A stretch of DNA of 64,000 nt, from contig CAXXSY010000004.1 in assembly GCA_963665015.2 (NCBI GenBank), positions 1,984,001 through 2,048,000 of the forward strand. Direction: 5' to 3'. Source of the stretch: G963662655 sp963665015. GTDB taxonomy: Bacteria > Cloacimonadota > Cloacimonadia > Cloacimonadales > JAIOQZ01. The position numbers and the translations under genes were made by a program. The notes beneath the pieces are model-generated. The model made no database searches. It was not told where the DNA came from and saw only the letters and a list, made by a program, of their open reading frames with translations. Each line of letters starts with the position of its first letter. The stretch's first letter is position 1. Shown here piece by piece: positions 45,097-55,233 of this stretch.

Positions 45097-48000
45097 ATGA
45101 AGCATGCATCCTTGTTTGTCATTCTTATTCTGATCATTCCTTTCGCACTATCCGCCTATAACGTGCTCAACGGCAACATATCCGGCATGACCATCAATGG
45201 ACCCCAGACGTGGTATGTCAATGGGCATGTAACCGTTGACGCGGGAACGACGGTAACGATCGAACCGAGCGCGGTGCTCAAGTTCGCAGACGGCGTCAAC
45301 TTCTATTGCTACGGCGATATAGTTGCGCTGGGAACGAATATAAACCCGATATACTTCACTTCGAAGCACGACGACACGGTCGGACAGACGATTTCAGACT
45401 CGTCCGGAGACCCGCAGCCGGGTAACTGGTATGGCGTCGAGCTAACCGGCGATGGAGACTTCGCGTTTTGTACGTTCCGCTATGGCGGGAATTCATCGGG
45501 AATTCAGGACGCCAATCTGAGAGCCAACGGCGGCGACTGCGAAATCTCCTATTGCCATTTCGAGCACAGCGACTACCACGGATTCTACAGCCTGCACTGC
45601 TCGCCCAATATCCAGCACTCGACCTTCTCGAACAACGATGAAATTGGCGCTTACATCAATCAGGACGCGATCCTGATCTTCACCGACAACACACTTGACG
45701 ACAACGGCAGCTATGCGGCATACATCGGCACCAACAGCCAGATTCAGTATGGCGCGGTCACAGGAAACAGCGGCGAGGGCAACGGTCTGAACGGCATCGG
45801 CATGAACGGGTACTTTCTGACCAGCCACCTCCAGAACAACGACGAGTTCCCCTTCATACTCGACGGTTCCGTCATCTGCAGTCAGAACAATCCGCTGACG
45901 ATCTACAGCGGAACCGTCATCAAGGCGAATCCGAACGCGACCCTCACGATCAACAGCGGCATCGACGTAAACGGTACATCCAGCGAGCCGGTCGCGTTCA
46001 CCTCCATCAAGGACGACGCATGGGGCGGCGACACCAACAACGACGATGATGGATCCACTCCCGAACCCGGCGACTGGTTCGGCATTGTTTGCAGCTACAC
46101 CTCCGAAGACGCGCCCGGAAACGGCGATTTCGATTACTGCCATATCCGATATGCCGGAGACATCAGTTCGAACTTCGATTCTGCGCTCTATTTCACGCAA
46201 TCCGCCAGCGCAGTATTCCGGCACGGGCATGTCGATTACAGTGAAACCCGAGGTTTGCGCGCTTATCAATGCAGCCCCGTCATCACGAACAACAGTTTTA
46301 TCGGCAACTTCCAGAACGGCGTCTTCATTAGCGGCGGAGACAGCGAGCCCATTATCAACGACAACATCTTCAACGACAATCAACACTACGCGAGTTGGAT
46401 CAACGGCTGCCGCCTTGTAAGCTACAGCGGGAACACCGGAAGCGGCAACCTGCACAACGGCTTCGCGGTTCGCGGAAATATCCATGGCAATGCCGTCTGG
46501 ACCCATCCGGACAATTCCTTCCCGTTCATCCTGAACAGCACCACGACCGTCCATGCCAGCGCGAGCCTCACCCTCCCCGCGGGAACCATCATCAAGGCAG
46601 ACAATAGCTCCGAGCTTTATTGTTATGGAACGCTGGACGTAAACGGTACCGCCGGGAATATGGTGGTCATCACCTCCATTCACGACGACACATTCGGCGG
46701 TGACACCGACGGCGCTGAGACCGATCCGGCACCGGGAGACTGGTACGGAATCTATCTGAACGGAATCAACGAGAATCAGGGGGTCGGTACTTTCGACTAC
46801 TGCCGAATCCGATACGGCGGTAACACATACGGCAATCCAGACGCGAACGTCTTCTTCTATTACAGCGATGAATGCCACTTCTACGACGGCTGGATCGAAT
46901 ACAGCTCAAGATATGGTATCCGGGGGTACGGATGCGATTTCAACGTGGCGCGCAGCATCATTGATTATAACCAATCCTATGGAATATACGCGAGCGGTAC
47001 AAACACCCACCCCTATATCGAGGACTGTGCCTTCCATTACAATGACGACTATGCAGCCCTTCTCAACGGCACGAACCTCTACTCCTACGAAGGATTCAGC
47101 GGGTACGGAAACGGGATCAACGGCTTCGGGCTATCCGGTAACGTGATAGGAAACGTCACATGGACGCAGAGTTCGCCGAACTTCCCGTTCGTCGTGAACA
47201 CCACCCTGACAGTCCCGCGAAATCATGTGCTTAATCTACCGCCGGGCACCACACTGAAGGTGGGAGACGGCATCGAAATAACTGCCTACGGAACGATCAA
47301 TGCAATCGGAACGGAAGCGGAGCCCATCGCCATTACATCCCTGTCCGACGACAGCATCGCCGGCGATACGAACGGCGAGAGTGCCCCACCCGAACCCGGC
47401 CGATGGCTCGGCATCAGAATGTACGGTGCCGGGGACGATCAGGGAATCGGCAGGTTCGACTGGTGTCGCGTGCGATACGGCGGTAATGCTTCCGGCTATT
47501 CCGACGCCAATATCCGCTTCTACATGAGCGATTCGTGCTACGTTAGAAATTCCACAATCGATTACAGCGCACGCAACGGGCTGCACAACCAGAGCGAAGT
47601 CGCTTGGTTCGAGAACAACAACTGCTCGAACAATGTCAACTGCGGTATCTACTCGAGCGGAGTCTCCTCCGTAACGCATATGACGGACAACACATGCAAC
47701 AACAACGAGGAATACGGGATATACATCAGCAACGGCAGCCTCATCGGCTACAGCGGGAACACCGGTACGGGTAACGACTGGAACGGCTTTGCGCTCTACG
47801 GAACCGTGTCCGAATCGGCTATCTGGGTCTCCCCCAGTCCGGACTATCCCTTCGTCCATACCGGCGCTGTTATCGTTCCGACGGGCGTAACACTGGAAAT
47901 CGCGCCCGGGAGCATCATCAAGTCATCGGCTGTAGAACACACGATCAACGGCACGCTGCTGGCGGATGGAACTCCGGCTCAACCGATCGTCTTCACTTCC

Positions 48001-51000
48001 CTCCGCGACGACACGTACGGCGGAGACACGAACGGCAACGAGGACGCGCCCTTCGCAGGTGAATGGATGGGATACTTCGTTTCCGGCAACGCTGCCGCAG
48101 AAGGCATGGCCATACTCGACAACTGTGTCTTCCGCTACGGTGGCAACACGGGTGGAACCGGCGACGCGAATCTCTACCTGCATTACGACGAGCCCGGATC
48201 TTCGATCACCAACTGCACGTTCGAACACAGCGGAAAATATGGCATCCGGGTCCATAACGCCAGCGCCACGATAGACAACTGCACGATACAGTACAGCGTT
48301 GATAGCGGTATGTATGCCACGGGGAATACGGCGTTAACCACGATTACAGACAACACCCTTTTCCAGAACGGCAACTATGGCATCCAGCTTTCGAACGTTT
48401 TGCTGAATTCGTATTCCGGGAACACAGGCTCGGAGAACCACTACAACGGTTTCGGTCTCCAGGGCGTAAGCTCGGGAAATATCACCTGGGATAGCGCCGA
48501 TGCCTCCTTCCCGTTCATCCTCATAGGCACGACGACCGTCAACGCGGGCGATACCCTGACGTTCGCGCCTGGTACTGTTGTAAAAAGTACGCCCTCATCA
48601 TTGATCACGGTCTATGGCGCCCTCGTCGCCGAGAGTACCTCGCGCAATCCCATCGTATTCACGTCGATAAATGACGACAGCGTGGGCGGCGATACCAACA
48701 GCGATTCGACAACGACATCGCCCAATCATGGAGACTGGTACGGCATCAATCATACTAGCGGAAGTCACGGTCAATACGATAACGTTCGGATCGATTACGC
48801 CGGCAATTCCGCATCGCTCGACACGAATATCCTCTTCTATAGCTCGACGGGGTGGTTCCGAAACAGCTATAGCGGTCACAGCGACGTGGATGGACTGCGG
48901 ATTTACATGTGCGAGATCGAGATAACCAACAGCGAGTTTTCACATCATGTGAACAACGGTATCTATTCGTATGGAGCCTCTGCGAACCCGATCATCGATA
49001 ACAACAGCTTCCACGGCAACGGCAATTTCGGTGTGTATGTCAACGACACCCGGCTTCGGTCATACTCGGGCAATGCTGGAACCGGAAATGGCTACAATGG
49101 CTTCGGGCTCAACGGAACATTGGAGATGGATGCGAACTGGTCGCACGCCACGGATCCGCTATTCCCGTTCATCATGAACGGCGCGATAGACGTCGTGGAC
49201 GATGTCACGCTCACTCTCCCCGCGGGAACCGTGCTCAAGGCAGGGTGGAACAGCCGCATGACAGTTTATGGTACCCTCGACGCTAACGGCACTACCGAAT
49301 CGCCCGTCGTCGTCACCTCGGTAAAGGATGACGCCCGTGCAGGAAACACCGACGGAGACAACGGCGATGCGATACCCGGCGACTGGGATAGCATCTATAT
49401 CTACGGACAGGATGAGAACGACGGACAGGGGCAATTCGACCATACGATCATCGCCTACGGCGGTAATTCCGGCGGCCTGGATGCCTGCCTGAGATACTAC
49501 GGCTCGGGAACTTCGTGGTTCCACGATAGCATCTGCGAACACAGTGCGCAGCATGGAATTTTGGTGCAGTATTGCGACCCTTCTATCCTCGATTCCCACA
49601 TCAGCTACAACACGTTGAACGGTATCTTCTGTCAGTATAGCACGACCAATCCGATTATCAACGACAACCAGTTTACCGATAACGGAAGCTACGCAGTGCT
49701 GCTCGACAACACCATCGTCGGTTCCTACAGCGGTAACTTCGGCACCGGCAGCGGATACAACGGCTTTGGTGTCAGCGGAATCGTAGTCGGGGCAGCGACA
49801 TGGTCTCCGGGCGGTTCGACATTCCCCTACATCATGACTGGAAACATTACCATTCAAACCGGTACGAGCCTACTTCTCGCCCCGGCGGTGGTCGTGAAAT
49901 CTCAGCCTGGCGCGTTGATGTACGTTTACGGAAGTTTGTACGCGGATGGCTCCAACGGCCAGGAAGTTACGTTCACGTCCGTGCGCGACGACTCGATCTG
50001 CGGCGACACAAACCACGATGGCTCGACCACCGGGCCGGCCGTCGGCGACTGGTACGGCATCTACGTCGGTGGCGACGCAGGAAACGATGGACTGGCACAA
50101 TTCGACTACTGCGATATCCGCTACGGTGGAAACAGCGCAGCTATCGACGCCAACGTGGTCTTCTATGCCTGCGATCCCGCAAGCCGCTTCAACTACAGTA
50201 AATCCATGTACAGTCAACAGGATGGATTGCGGGTACAAGGCTCTTCTCCAACGATTACCAACTCCACCTTCGACGGTTCGCAGCTGATTGGGTTGAACAT
50301 ATATGGCACCGTTTCCTCGCCAATCATCCAGGACAACCAGTTCAACGACAACGGAACCTATGCCATCGTGTTCAACGACGGCGAATTGCAATCGACGCAC
50401 GGGAACACCGGAACCGGCAACCAGTTCAACGGCATGTATCTCGACTGCAATGTCTATGACGCCATCACGCTATCGACCGAATATGGATTCCCCTTCATTC
50501 TCGGAAACTACCTCAATGTCCACAATGAAGCGACCCTGACCGTCGATGCGGGAACCGTCTTCAAGAATGCCGACAGCGGCTACCTGTATGTCTCGGGTAC
50601 GCTCGATATCAACGGCACGAGCGAAGACCCGGTAATTATGACCTCCATCAAGGACGACACGGTCTATGGCGATACGAATTCCGACGGCTCCGTTACCGTA
50701 CCCTCGCCGGGAGACTGGTACGGAATCCGCGTCTATGGCGATACTGCGGCACCCGGAAACGCGAGCCTCGATCATCTCCACATCCTCTTTGCCGGCAGCA
50801 CCGCCGGAATCGATACCGGCTTCAATCTGCAAAACGCGGGTATCTGCTCTCTGGACAACTGCCTGATCGATAACAGCCAGCAGTATGGCCTGGTTATCGA
50901 TAATTGCAATCCTGCGGTACGGAATTCAACCATTCGTAACAGCCTGGACTATGGCGTGCTGATCAATGGAAACTGCAATCCCAACTTCGGGAACCTCAAC

Positions 51001-51564
51001 GCCGAGGACATGGGCAACAACCATATCCACGATAACGACGGCGGAGAATGGCAGATCGTCAACAACAGCATCTACACCATCAACGCGTTTTACAACAACT
51101 GGGCATACTCGGACTCGACAACCATTGATGCGCATATTCACGACGACGACGAATCCGTGACGCACGGCGCGGTGCTGTTCAGTCCGTGGCAGAGCGGCAG
51201 TCTGGTGCCTCCGGCCAATGTGACGATCAATCTCACGGGCGGTGCGATCAATCTCACCTGGGACTCCGTGCCTGGCGCAGTGTCCTACAAGATATACCAC
51301 GCCCAGGATCCCTTCACGGGAGACTGGGGATCGCCCGTCGCATCCGTCGCCGCACCCCATTGGGAGCCTTTGATGACGCAATCTTCGGGCTACTATCTGG
51401 TGACATCGTCGGATGAACCGGTGCGGTCGATCGTGCCCATGACACCAATCGCTGAGACGGCTGTTCGAAAGCCAGTCCAGCAGAAGCGAAAGAATGTCGA
51501 AGCAACGAAAATCCCGGAACTGAAGACGAGAAAGGATGTCCGAAAAGAGGCACGAAAAGAATAG
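45097..51564 (+). CDS. Giant secreted right-handed beta-helix protein, nine repeats
   Basis: Protein of 2155 residues. GGGAGG precedes the ATG; signal peptide HASLFVILILIIPFALSA. The body is nine copies of a unit of about 220 residues (660 bp; the PGDWYGI-type landmark recurs at about 45415, 46069, 46735, 47396, 48055, 48728, 49376, 50041 and 50708). Each unit has a DD-x3-GDTN-x-DG stretch rich in Asp and Asn, which looks calcium-binding, then FDYC-x-IRYGGN and PIIDNNxFNDNG coils typical of pectate-lyase-like beta-helices. After the last unit come a fibronectin-like piece (NLTWDSVPGAVSYKIYH) and a strongly basic tail. No YPNPFNP sorting domain. Likely a surface adhesin or polysaccharide-binding protein; no catalytic residues were recognised. 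Confidence 0.85.
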   Translation: MKHASLFVILILIIPFALSAYNVLNGNISGMTINGPQTWYVNGHVTVDAGTTVTIEPSAVLKFADGVNFYCYGDIVALGTNINPIYFTSKHDDTVGQTISDSSGDPQPGNWYGVELTGDGDFAFCTFRYGGNSSGIQDANLRANGGDCEISYCHFEHSDYHGFYSLHCSPNIQHSTFSNNDEIGAYINQDAILIFTDNTLDDNGSYAAYIGTNSQIQYGAVTGNSGEGNGLNGIGMNGYFLTSHLQNNDEFPFILDGSVICSQNNPLTIYSGTVIKANPNATLTINSGIDVNGTSSEPVAFTSIKDDAWGGDTNNDDDGSTPEPGDWFGIVCSYTSEDAPGNGDFDYCHIRYAGDISSNFDSALYFTQSASAVFRHGHVDYSETRGLRAYQCSPVITNNSFIGNFQNGVFISGGDSEPIINDNIFNDNQHYASWINGCRLVSYSGNTGSGNLHNGFAVRGNIHGNAVWTHPDNSFPFILNSTTTVHASASLTLPAGTIIKADNSSELYCYGTLDVNGTAGNMVVITSIHDDTFGGDTDGAETDPAPGDWYGIYLNGINENQGVGTFDYCRIRYGGNTYGNPDANVFFYYSDECHFYDGWIEYSSRYGIRGYGCDFNVARSIIDYNQSYGIYASGTNTHPYIEDCAFHYNDDYAALLNGTNLYSYEGFSGYGNGINGFGLSGNVIGNVTWTQSSPNFPFVVNTTLTVPRNHVLNLPPGTTLKVGDGIEITAYGTINAIGTEAEPIAITSLSDDSIAGDTNGESAPPEPGRWLGIRMYGAGDDQGIGRFDWCRVRYGGNASGYSDANIRFYMSDSCYVRNSTIDYSARNGLHNQSEVAWFENNNCSNNVNCGIYSSGVSSVTHMTDNTCNNNEEYGIYISNGSLIGYSGNTGTGNDWNGFALYGTVSESAIWVSPSPDYPFVHTGAVIVPTGVTLEIAPGSIIKSSAVEHTINGTLLADGTPAQPIVFTSLRDDTYGGDTNGNEDAPFAGEWMGYFVSGNAAAEGMAILDNCVFRYGGNTGGTGDANLYLHYDEPGSSITNCTFEHSGKYGIRVHNASATIDNCTIQYSVDSGMYATGNTALTTITDNTLFQNGNYGIQLSNVLLNSYSGNTGSENHYNGFGLQGVSSGNITWDSADASFPFILIGTTTVNAGDTLTFAPGTVVKSTPSSLITVYGALVAESTSRNPIVFTSINDDSVGGDTNSDSTTTSPNHGDWYGINHTSGSHGQYDNVRIDYAGNSASLDTNILFYSSTGWFRNSYSGHSDVDGLRIYMCEIEITNSEFSHHVNNGIYSYGASANPIIDNNSFHGNGNFGVYVNDTRLRSYSGNAGTGNGYNGFGLNGTLEMDANWSHATDPLFPFIMNGAIDVVDDVTLTLPAGTVLKAGWNSRMTVYGTLDANGTTESPVVVTSVKDDARAGNTDGDNGDAIPGDWDSIYIYGQDENDGQGQFDHTIIAYGGNSGGLDACLRYYGSGTSWFHDSICEHSAQHGILVQYCDPSILDSHISYNTLNGIFCQYSTTNPIINDNQFTDNGSYAVLLDNTIVGSYSGNFGTGSGYNGFGVSGIVVGAATWSPGGSTFPYIMTGNITIQTGTSLLLAPAVVVKSQPGALMYVYGSLYADGSNGQEVTFTSVRDDSICGDTNHDGSTTGPAVGDWYGIYVGGDAGNDGLAQFDYCDIRYGGNSAAIDANVVFYACDPASRFNYSKSMYSQQDGLRVQGSSPTITNSTFDGSQLIGLNIYGTVSSPIIQDNQFNDNGTYAIVFNDGELQSTHGNTGTGNQFNGMYLDCNVYDAITLSTEYGFPFILGNYLNVHNEATLTVDAGTVFKNADSGYLYVSGTLDINGTSEDPVIMTSIKDDTVYGDTNSDGSVTVPSPGDWYGIRVYGDTAAPGNASLDHLHILFAGSTAGIDTGFNLQNAGICSLDNCLIDNSQQYGLVIDNCNPAVRNSTIRNSLDYGVLINGNCNPNFGNLNAEDMGNNHIHDNDGGEWQIVNNSIYTINAFYNNWAYSDSTTIDAHIHDDDESVTHGAVLFSPWQSGSLVPPANVTINLTGGAINLTWDSVPGAVSYKIYHAQDPFTGDWGSPVASVAAPHWEPLMTQSSGYYLVTSSDEPVRSIVPMTPIAETAVRKPVQQKRKNVEATKIPELKTRKDVRKEARKE

Positions 51565-51590
51565 ACGATCGAATTGAATAAACCAATCGA

Positions 51591-51619
51591 ACCCCGGATG
51601 AACGTCCGGGGTTTATCTT
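51591..51619 (+). terminator. Terminator after the beta-helix gene
   Basis: Eight-pair stem ACCCCGGA / TCCGGGGT with a 6-base loop, then TTATCTT. Confidence 0.8.
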
Positions 51620-51647
51620 CATATAGATGGGGATCGCGACCTTCCTT

Positions 51648-51780
51648 ATTGGTGCGCCAAGCTCCAGCCTGGCATCTCTCTATGGTGCGCCAAGCTCCAG
51701 CTTGGCATCTCTCTGTGGTCCGCCAAGCTCCAGCATGGCATCTCTCTGTGGTCCGCCAAGCTCCAGCTTGGCATTCCCTC
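51648..51780. repeat. 33-bp tandem hairpin repeats
   Basis: Four units starting GCCAAGCTCC at 51656, 51689, 51722 and 51755, exactly 33 bp apart. Each is a CCAAGCT/AGCTTGG hairpin followed by ATCTCTC (in the last unit ATTCCCTC). The third unit has a broken arm (AGCATGG). Because 33 is a multiple of 3, the array reads as repeated peptides in several frames; these are not genes. Confidence 0.85.
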
Positions 51781-51957
51781 ATCCCCCCATAGGCGCGCCT
51801 CACGAACGGGGACCTGCCCCTACAACAGAGAAGAGAATCGTCGCGCATTTTCACACAGTCTGTCTGTGTCTGCCCTTCGCTGAGATATGCGGACGAGGAC
51901 GTCCGCGTTCCATATAGAGACGGGCAGACACAGAGGTCTGCCCCTATAACAGAGAAA
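51781..51957. repeat. Further hairpin repeats before the argF terminator
   Basis: GCGGAC...GTCCGC at 51889-51906 and GGGCAGAC...GTCTGCCC at 51922-51943, with GGGGACCTGCCCC-like pieces near 51815. Same style as the other intergenic mosaics. No gene is seen. Confidence 0.6.
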
Positions 51958-51959
51958 AG

Positions 51960-51991
51960 AAAAGGAAAAGGGGACGAAGCGATTCGTCCCC
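51960..51991 (-). terminator. Terminator of argF
   Basis: Minus strand GGGGACGAA, 4-base loop, TTCGTCCCC, then TTTTCCTTTTC, about 31 bp past the stop. Confidence 0.85.
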
Positions 51992-52022
51992 ACGGTTTAT
52001 GTGTTTGTGCGTATGAGTCGGA

Positions 52023-53021
52023 TTATCCGAGTGTGGCGACCATGACCGCCTTGATGGTGTGCATGCGGTTTTCGGCTTCCTGGAAGACGTGCGAACGGGG
52101 GCTTTCGAAGACCTCGTCGGTCACTTCCATCTCGGTGACGCCGAATTTTTCGTAGATTTCCATCCCGACTTTGGTATCGGTGTTGTGGAAGGACGGCAGG
52201 CAGTGCAGGAAGATGGTTCCGTTGTTGCCGGTCATGTCCATGAGCTTCTGATTGACCTGGTACGGCTTGAGCAGCTTGATGCGCTCTTCCCATACTTCCT
52301 TCGGTTCGCCCATAGAGACCCACACGTCAGTGTAGATCACATCCGCGCCCTTGACGCCTTCGGCCGGGTCGTCGGTGACGGTGATCTTCGCGCCGGTTTC
52401 TTCGGCGATCTCGCGGCATTTGAGGAGCAGTTCGGCGTTGGGCTGAAGACTCTTCGGTCCGACGGCACGGAAGTCCATGCCCATCTTGGCGGCGCCCACC
52501 ATCAGGGAGTTGCAGACGTTGTTGCGTGCATCGCCGATATAGACGAAGGTCATGTCCTCGTACGGTTTGCGCAGGCATTCGGAAGCGGTGAGGAAGTCCG
52601 CCAGCACCTGGGTCGGATGAAATTCGTCGGTCAGACCGTTCCAGACCGGCACGCCGGCGTTCGCGGCGAGTTCTTCCACGATCTTCTGGCCGAAGCCGCG
52701 GTACTCGATACCGTCGTACATGCCGCCCAGAACGCGCGCGGTGTCTTTCATGGTCTCTTTATGTCCGATCTGGCTTCCCGAAGGTCCCAGATAGGTAACA
52801 TGCGCACCCTGATCGTACGCTGCCACTTCGAATGCGCAGCGGGTGCGGGTCGATGATTTTTCGAAAATCAGTGCGATGTTCTTACCGGCGAGTTTCTTCT
52901 CTTCGATGCCGGCATACTTGGCATTCTTCAGGTCTCTGGAGAGGTCCAGTAGAAAACGGATTTCCCTCGGCGTAAAGTCCAGCAGGGTTAGAAAATGCCT
53001 GTTTCTCAGATTGAAAGCCAT
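52023..53021 (-). CDS. argF: Ornithine carbamoyltransferase
   Basis: Protein of 332 residues that makes citrulline from ornithine and carbamoyl phosphate. The start at 53021 follows AAGGAGG; the open frame further upstream is not supported. Carbamoyl-phosphate motif SSTRTRCAFE and the HCLPS loop are intact. The length and sequence style fit the longer OTCases found in both anabolic (ArgF/I) and catabolic (ArcB) roles. No arc or other arg genes are adjacent, so direction is undecided. A 12-bp palindrome lies 38 bp upstream of the start. Confidence 0.94.
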   Translation of the reverse strand: MAFNLRNRHFLTLLDFTPREIRFLLDLSRDLKNAKYAGIEEKKLAGKNIALIFEKSSTRTRCAFEVAAYDQGAHVTYLGPSGSQIGHKETMKDTARVLGGMYDGIEYRGFGQKIVEELAANAGVPVWNGLTDEFHPTQVLADFLTASECLRKPYEDMTFVYIGDARNNVCNSLMVGAAKMGMDFRAVGPKSLQPNAELLLKCREIAEETGAKITVTDDPAEGVKGADVIYTDVWVSMGEPKEVWEERIKLLKPYQVNQKLMDMTGNNGTIFLHCLPSFHNTDTKVGMEIYEKFGVTEMEVTDEVFESPRSHVFQEAENRMHTIKAVMVATLG

Positions 53022-53058
53022 ACACACCTCCTTGGATTGATTGACGCCAAATTTCCTG

Positions 53059-53070
53059 TATAGCGCTATA
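53059..53070. promoter_or_regulatory. 12-bp palindrome upstream of argF, possible operator
   Basis: TATAGCGCTATA is a perfect palindrome 38-49 bp upstream of the argF start, in the region expected for a promoter. It is not obviously part of the repeat families. It does not match the ARG-box consensus I know. Confidence 0.35.
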
Positions 53071-53128
53071 TGGCAAGAAAAATCTTGTGCGTTATCATGC
53101 GTTCGGAAAATGTGTTCGGTAAAATTCA

Positions 53129-53178
53129 AACTTCTGAATATGTCGAATGCAGTGAGACTCTTCCGAATGTTTGAATTC
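53129..53178 (-). repeat. Dispersed ACATTC(R)GAAG double repeat, copy D
   Basis: On the minus strand ACATTCGGAAGAG then CATTCGACATATTCAGAAGT; the closest relative is copy B at 6240, with the longer spacer. Confidence 0.6.
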
Positions 53179-53202
53179 TCTCCACAGGCGAGGAAATAAG
53201 AG

Positions 53203-53312
53203 GATGCTCGTTCGGAGACCGAGCGCTTCATCGTCGGGATATCCCGTAGGCGCCGACCTCCTGTGATTTTCAGACGAAGTCTGAAAATCGAATTCCCCAA
53301 CGGCGGCGTTCA
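53203..53312 (+). repeat. Hairpin repeats with mini-palindrome insertion
   Basis: GCTCG...CGAGC hairpin at 53207-53224, then GTAGGCGCCGACCTCC (53249-53264). Next is a 39-bp insertion (about 53265-53303) containing TTTTCAGAC-GAA-GTCTGAAAA, and then CGGCGGCGTTC. Removing the insertion restores the standard CGCCG / CGGCG hairpin. Together with 53022-53202 this fills the divergent gap between argF and the ABC-F gene. Confidence 0.8.
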
Positions 53313-53346
53313 CTGATTATTGGCATAAAAAATATAGGACATAAAA

Positions 53347-55233
53347 ATGAGTCTCGTACAAATATCGGGGTTGACGCACCACTTCGGCGGCTTCACCCTG
53401 TTCGATAATCTCACGCTCTCGATAGAGCACAACACCCGCATCGGGCTGGTGGGACGAAACGGCTGCGGCAAAACGACCCTGCTGGAGATGGTTCTGGGAC
53501 GGATCACGCCCACCATCGGCACACCGCGTGTGGCCGGACGATGCCGCATCGCCTATCTTACACAGGAACCGGAGCTTCCCGAAAACCAGACGGTCTATCA
53601 ATACGTCTCCGGCGCAAGGCAGGACATCCTCGACCTTCATCAGGCGATTCGCAACGCCGAACACGCGCTTGCGGAGCACAACACGACCGAAAACCAGGTG
53701 CTGCTGGCGGAACTCAACGACCGCTTTCTGGCTCTCGACGGCTTCGGCTACGAAAACCAGCTCGAGATCGTTCTGACCCGGCTCAGTCTGCTGCGTCCGT
53801 TGTGGGACCGCCCCATCAAGCTGCTCAGCGGCGGCGAGAAGACCCGAACGCAACTTGCACGCATCCTGCTGGAACCGTTCGACCTGCTCCTGATGGACGA
53901 GCCCACCAACCACCTCGATTTCAGCATGATCTTCTGGCTCGAAAAGTATCTTCCCGCACTGGGGAAGCCCTACCTGGTCATCAGCCACGACCGGCATTTC
54001 CTGGACGCGACGGTCACGAAAATCGGCGAAATCCGCGAGAAACGGCTCTTCCTCTTCGGCGGAAACTACTCGCAGTACGAATTCGAGAAGCAGCGTCAGG
54101 ACGAGACTCAGCTCAAGCAGTTCAAGCAGCAGCAAAAGCTGATCGCCAAGACCGAGGATTTTATCCGCAAAAACATGGCGGGGCAGAAGGTGCAGCAGGC
54201 AAAGTCGCGCCTCAAGATGCTCGACAAACTCGAGCGCATCGAGAAACCGACGACCGAGTCCGCGGTCAAACTGCGCTTCGAGAGTCAGGGCAGGAGCGGC
54301 AACGACGTCTTCCGGCTCGAACACTGCGCCATCGGATTCCCCGGTCTCACGCTGGCGAACGACGTCAATCTCAACGTATTCTACCAGGATCGTATCGCCA
54401 TCATCGGTCGCAACGGATGTGGCAAAACCACCCTTCTGCGCTCCCTCATCGGCGAGCATCCCGTCCTCTCGGGGCACCTATACACCGGCGCCAGCCTGAA
54501 CATCGGCTACTACGACCAGATGCACATCAACCTGGCGGAGGGCAAGACCATCCGCGAGACGATATGGAACCTGATGCCCGGCGCGCCGCAAGGCGAAGTG
54601 ATCGGTTACCTCGCGCGCTTCGGATTCTACGGCGATGACCTCGAGAAGATGGTCGATGTGCTCAGCGGCGGCGAGAAGGCGAGGCTATACCTCTCCGTCC
54701 TGATCATGCAGAAACCGAACCTGCTCATCCTGGACGAGCCCACCAACCACCTCGACATCCTGACCGTGGAGAATCTCGAGACAGCGCTGCAAAACTACAC
54801 TGGCACCGTTATCTTCGTCTCGCACGACCTCTTCTTCGTCGAGAATGTGGCTACGAAAAAGTGGTTCTTCGGCGGCGGCAAGCTCGAAGAGACCGAGCTT
54901 CCCATCCAGGACCTGTTCGATCTGGAGCGCAAGCTCGACAAGAAATCCGACCGCTCGGATAAAGCGCAGCGCACAGCGAATCGAAAATCGCGCACGAATC
55001 CCATCATCCTTGAACGCCTGATGGAAGACATCAATGCGAAGGGTAGTGATATCCGACGGACGCAAGGGCTTCTCCTGCAAAAGGAAATCGCCTACGCCGA
55101 TCCCGCGACCTACAGCGATCCCGAGAAGATCAGGACGCTGCAACAGGAGATCGACAGTCTCAAGGAAGAGATTGAGAAGCTATCCCGCGAAAAGGACGAA
55201 ATGGAAGACCGCTATCTGGAGATGAGCGACTGA
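53347..55233 (+). CDS. ABC-F family ATPase
   Basis: Protein of 628 residues with two ABC cassettes and no membrane helices. Walker A sequences GRNGCGKTTLLEM (first) and GRNGCGKTTLLRS (second); signatures LLSGGEKTRTQLA and VLSGGEKARLYL; Walker B LLLMDEPTNHLD and LLILDEPTNHLD. A charged linker (MAGQKVQQAKSRLKMLDKL) joins them and a coiled coil forms the last 60 or so residues, as in Uup/YdiF-like factors. ABC-F proteins act on ribosomes; this one could be a translation or resistance factor. Its stop overlaps the next start (TGATG). Confidence 0.93.
   Translation: MSLVQISGLTHHFGGFTLFDNLTLSIEHNTRIGLVGRNGCGKTTLLEMVLGRITPTIGTPRVAGRCRIAYLTQEPELPENQTVYQYVSGARQDILDLHQAIRNAEHALAEHNTTENQVLLAELNDRFLALDGFGYENQLEIVLTRLSLLRPLWDRPIKLLSGGEKTRTQLARILLEPFDLLLMDEPTNHLDFSMIFWLEKYLPALGKPYLVISHDRHFLDATVTKIGEIREKRLFLFGGNYSQYEFEKQRQDETQLKQFKQQQKLIAKTEDFIRKNMAGQKVQQAKSRLKMLDKLERIEKPTTESAVKLRFESQGRSGNDVFRLEHCAIGFPGLTLANDVNLNVFYQDRIAIIGRNGCGKTTLLRSLIGEHPVLSGHLYTGASLNIGYYDQMHINLAEGKTIRETIWNLMPGAPQGEVIGYLARFGFYGDDLEKMVDVLSGGEKARLYLSVLIMQKPNLLILDEPTNHLDILTVENLETALQNYTGTVIFVSHDLFFVENVATKKWFFGGGKLEETELPIQDLFDLERKLDKKSDRSDKAQRTANRKSRTNPIILERLMEDINAKGSDIRRTQGLLLQKEIAYADPATYSDPEKIRTLQQEIDSLKEEIEKLSREKDEMEDRYLEMSD

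Noticed and set aside
51574..51917. Overlapping small ORFs downstream of the beta-helix gene
   Set aside because: They arise from the 33-bp array keeping frames open; no start signals and no independent sequence.
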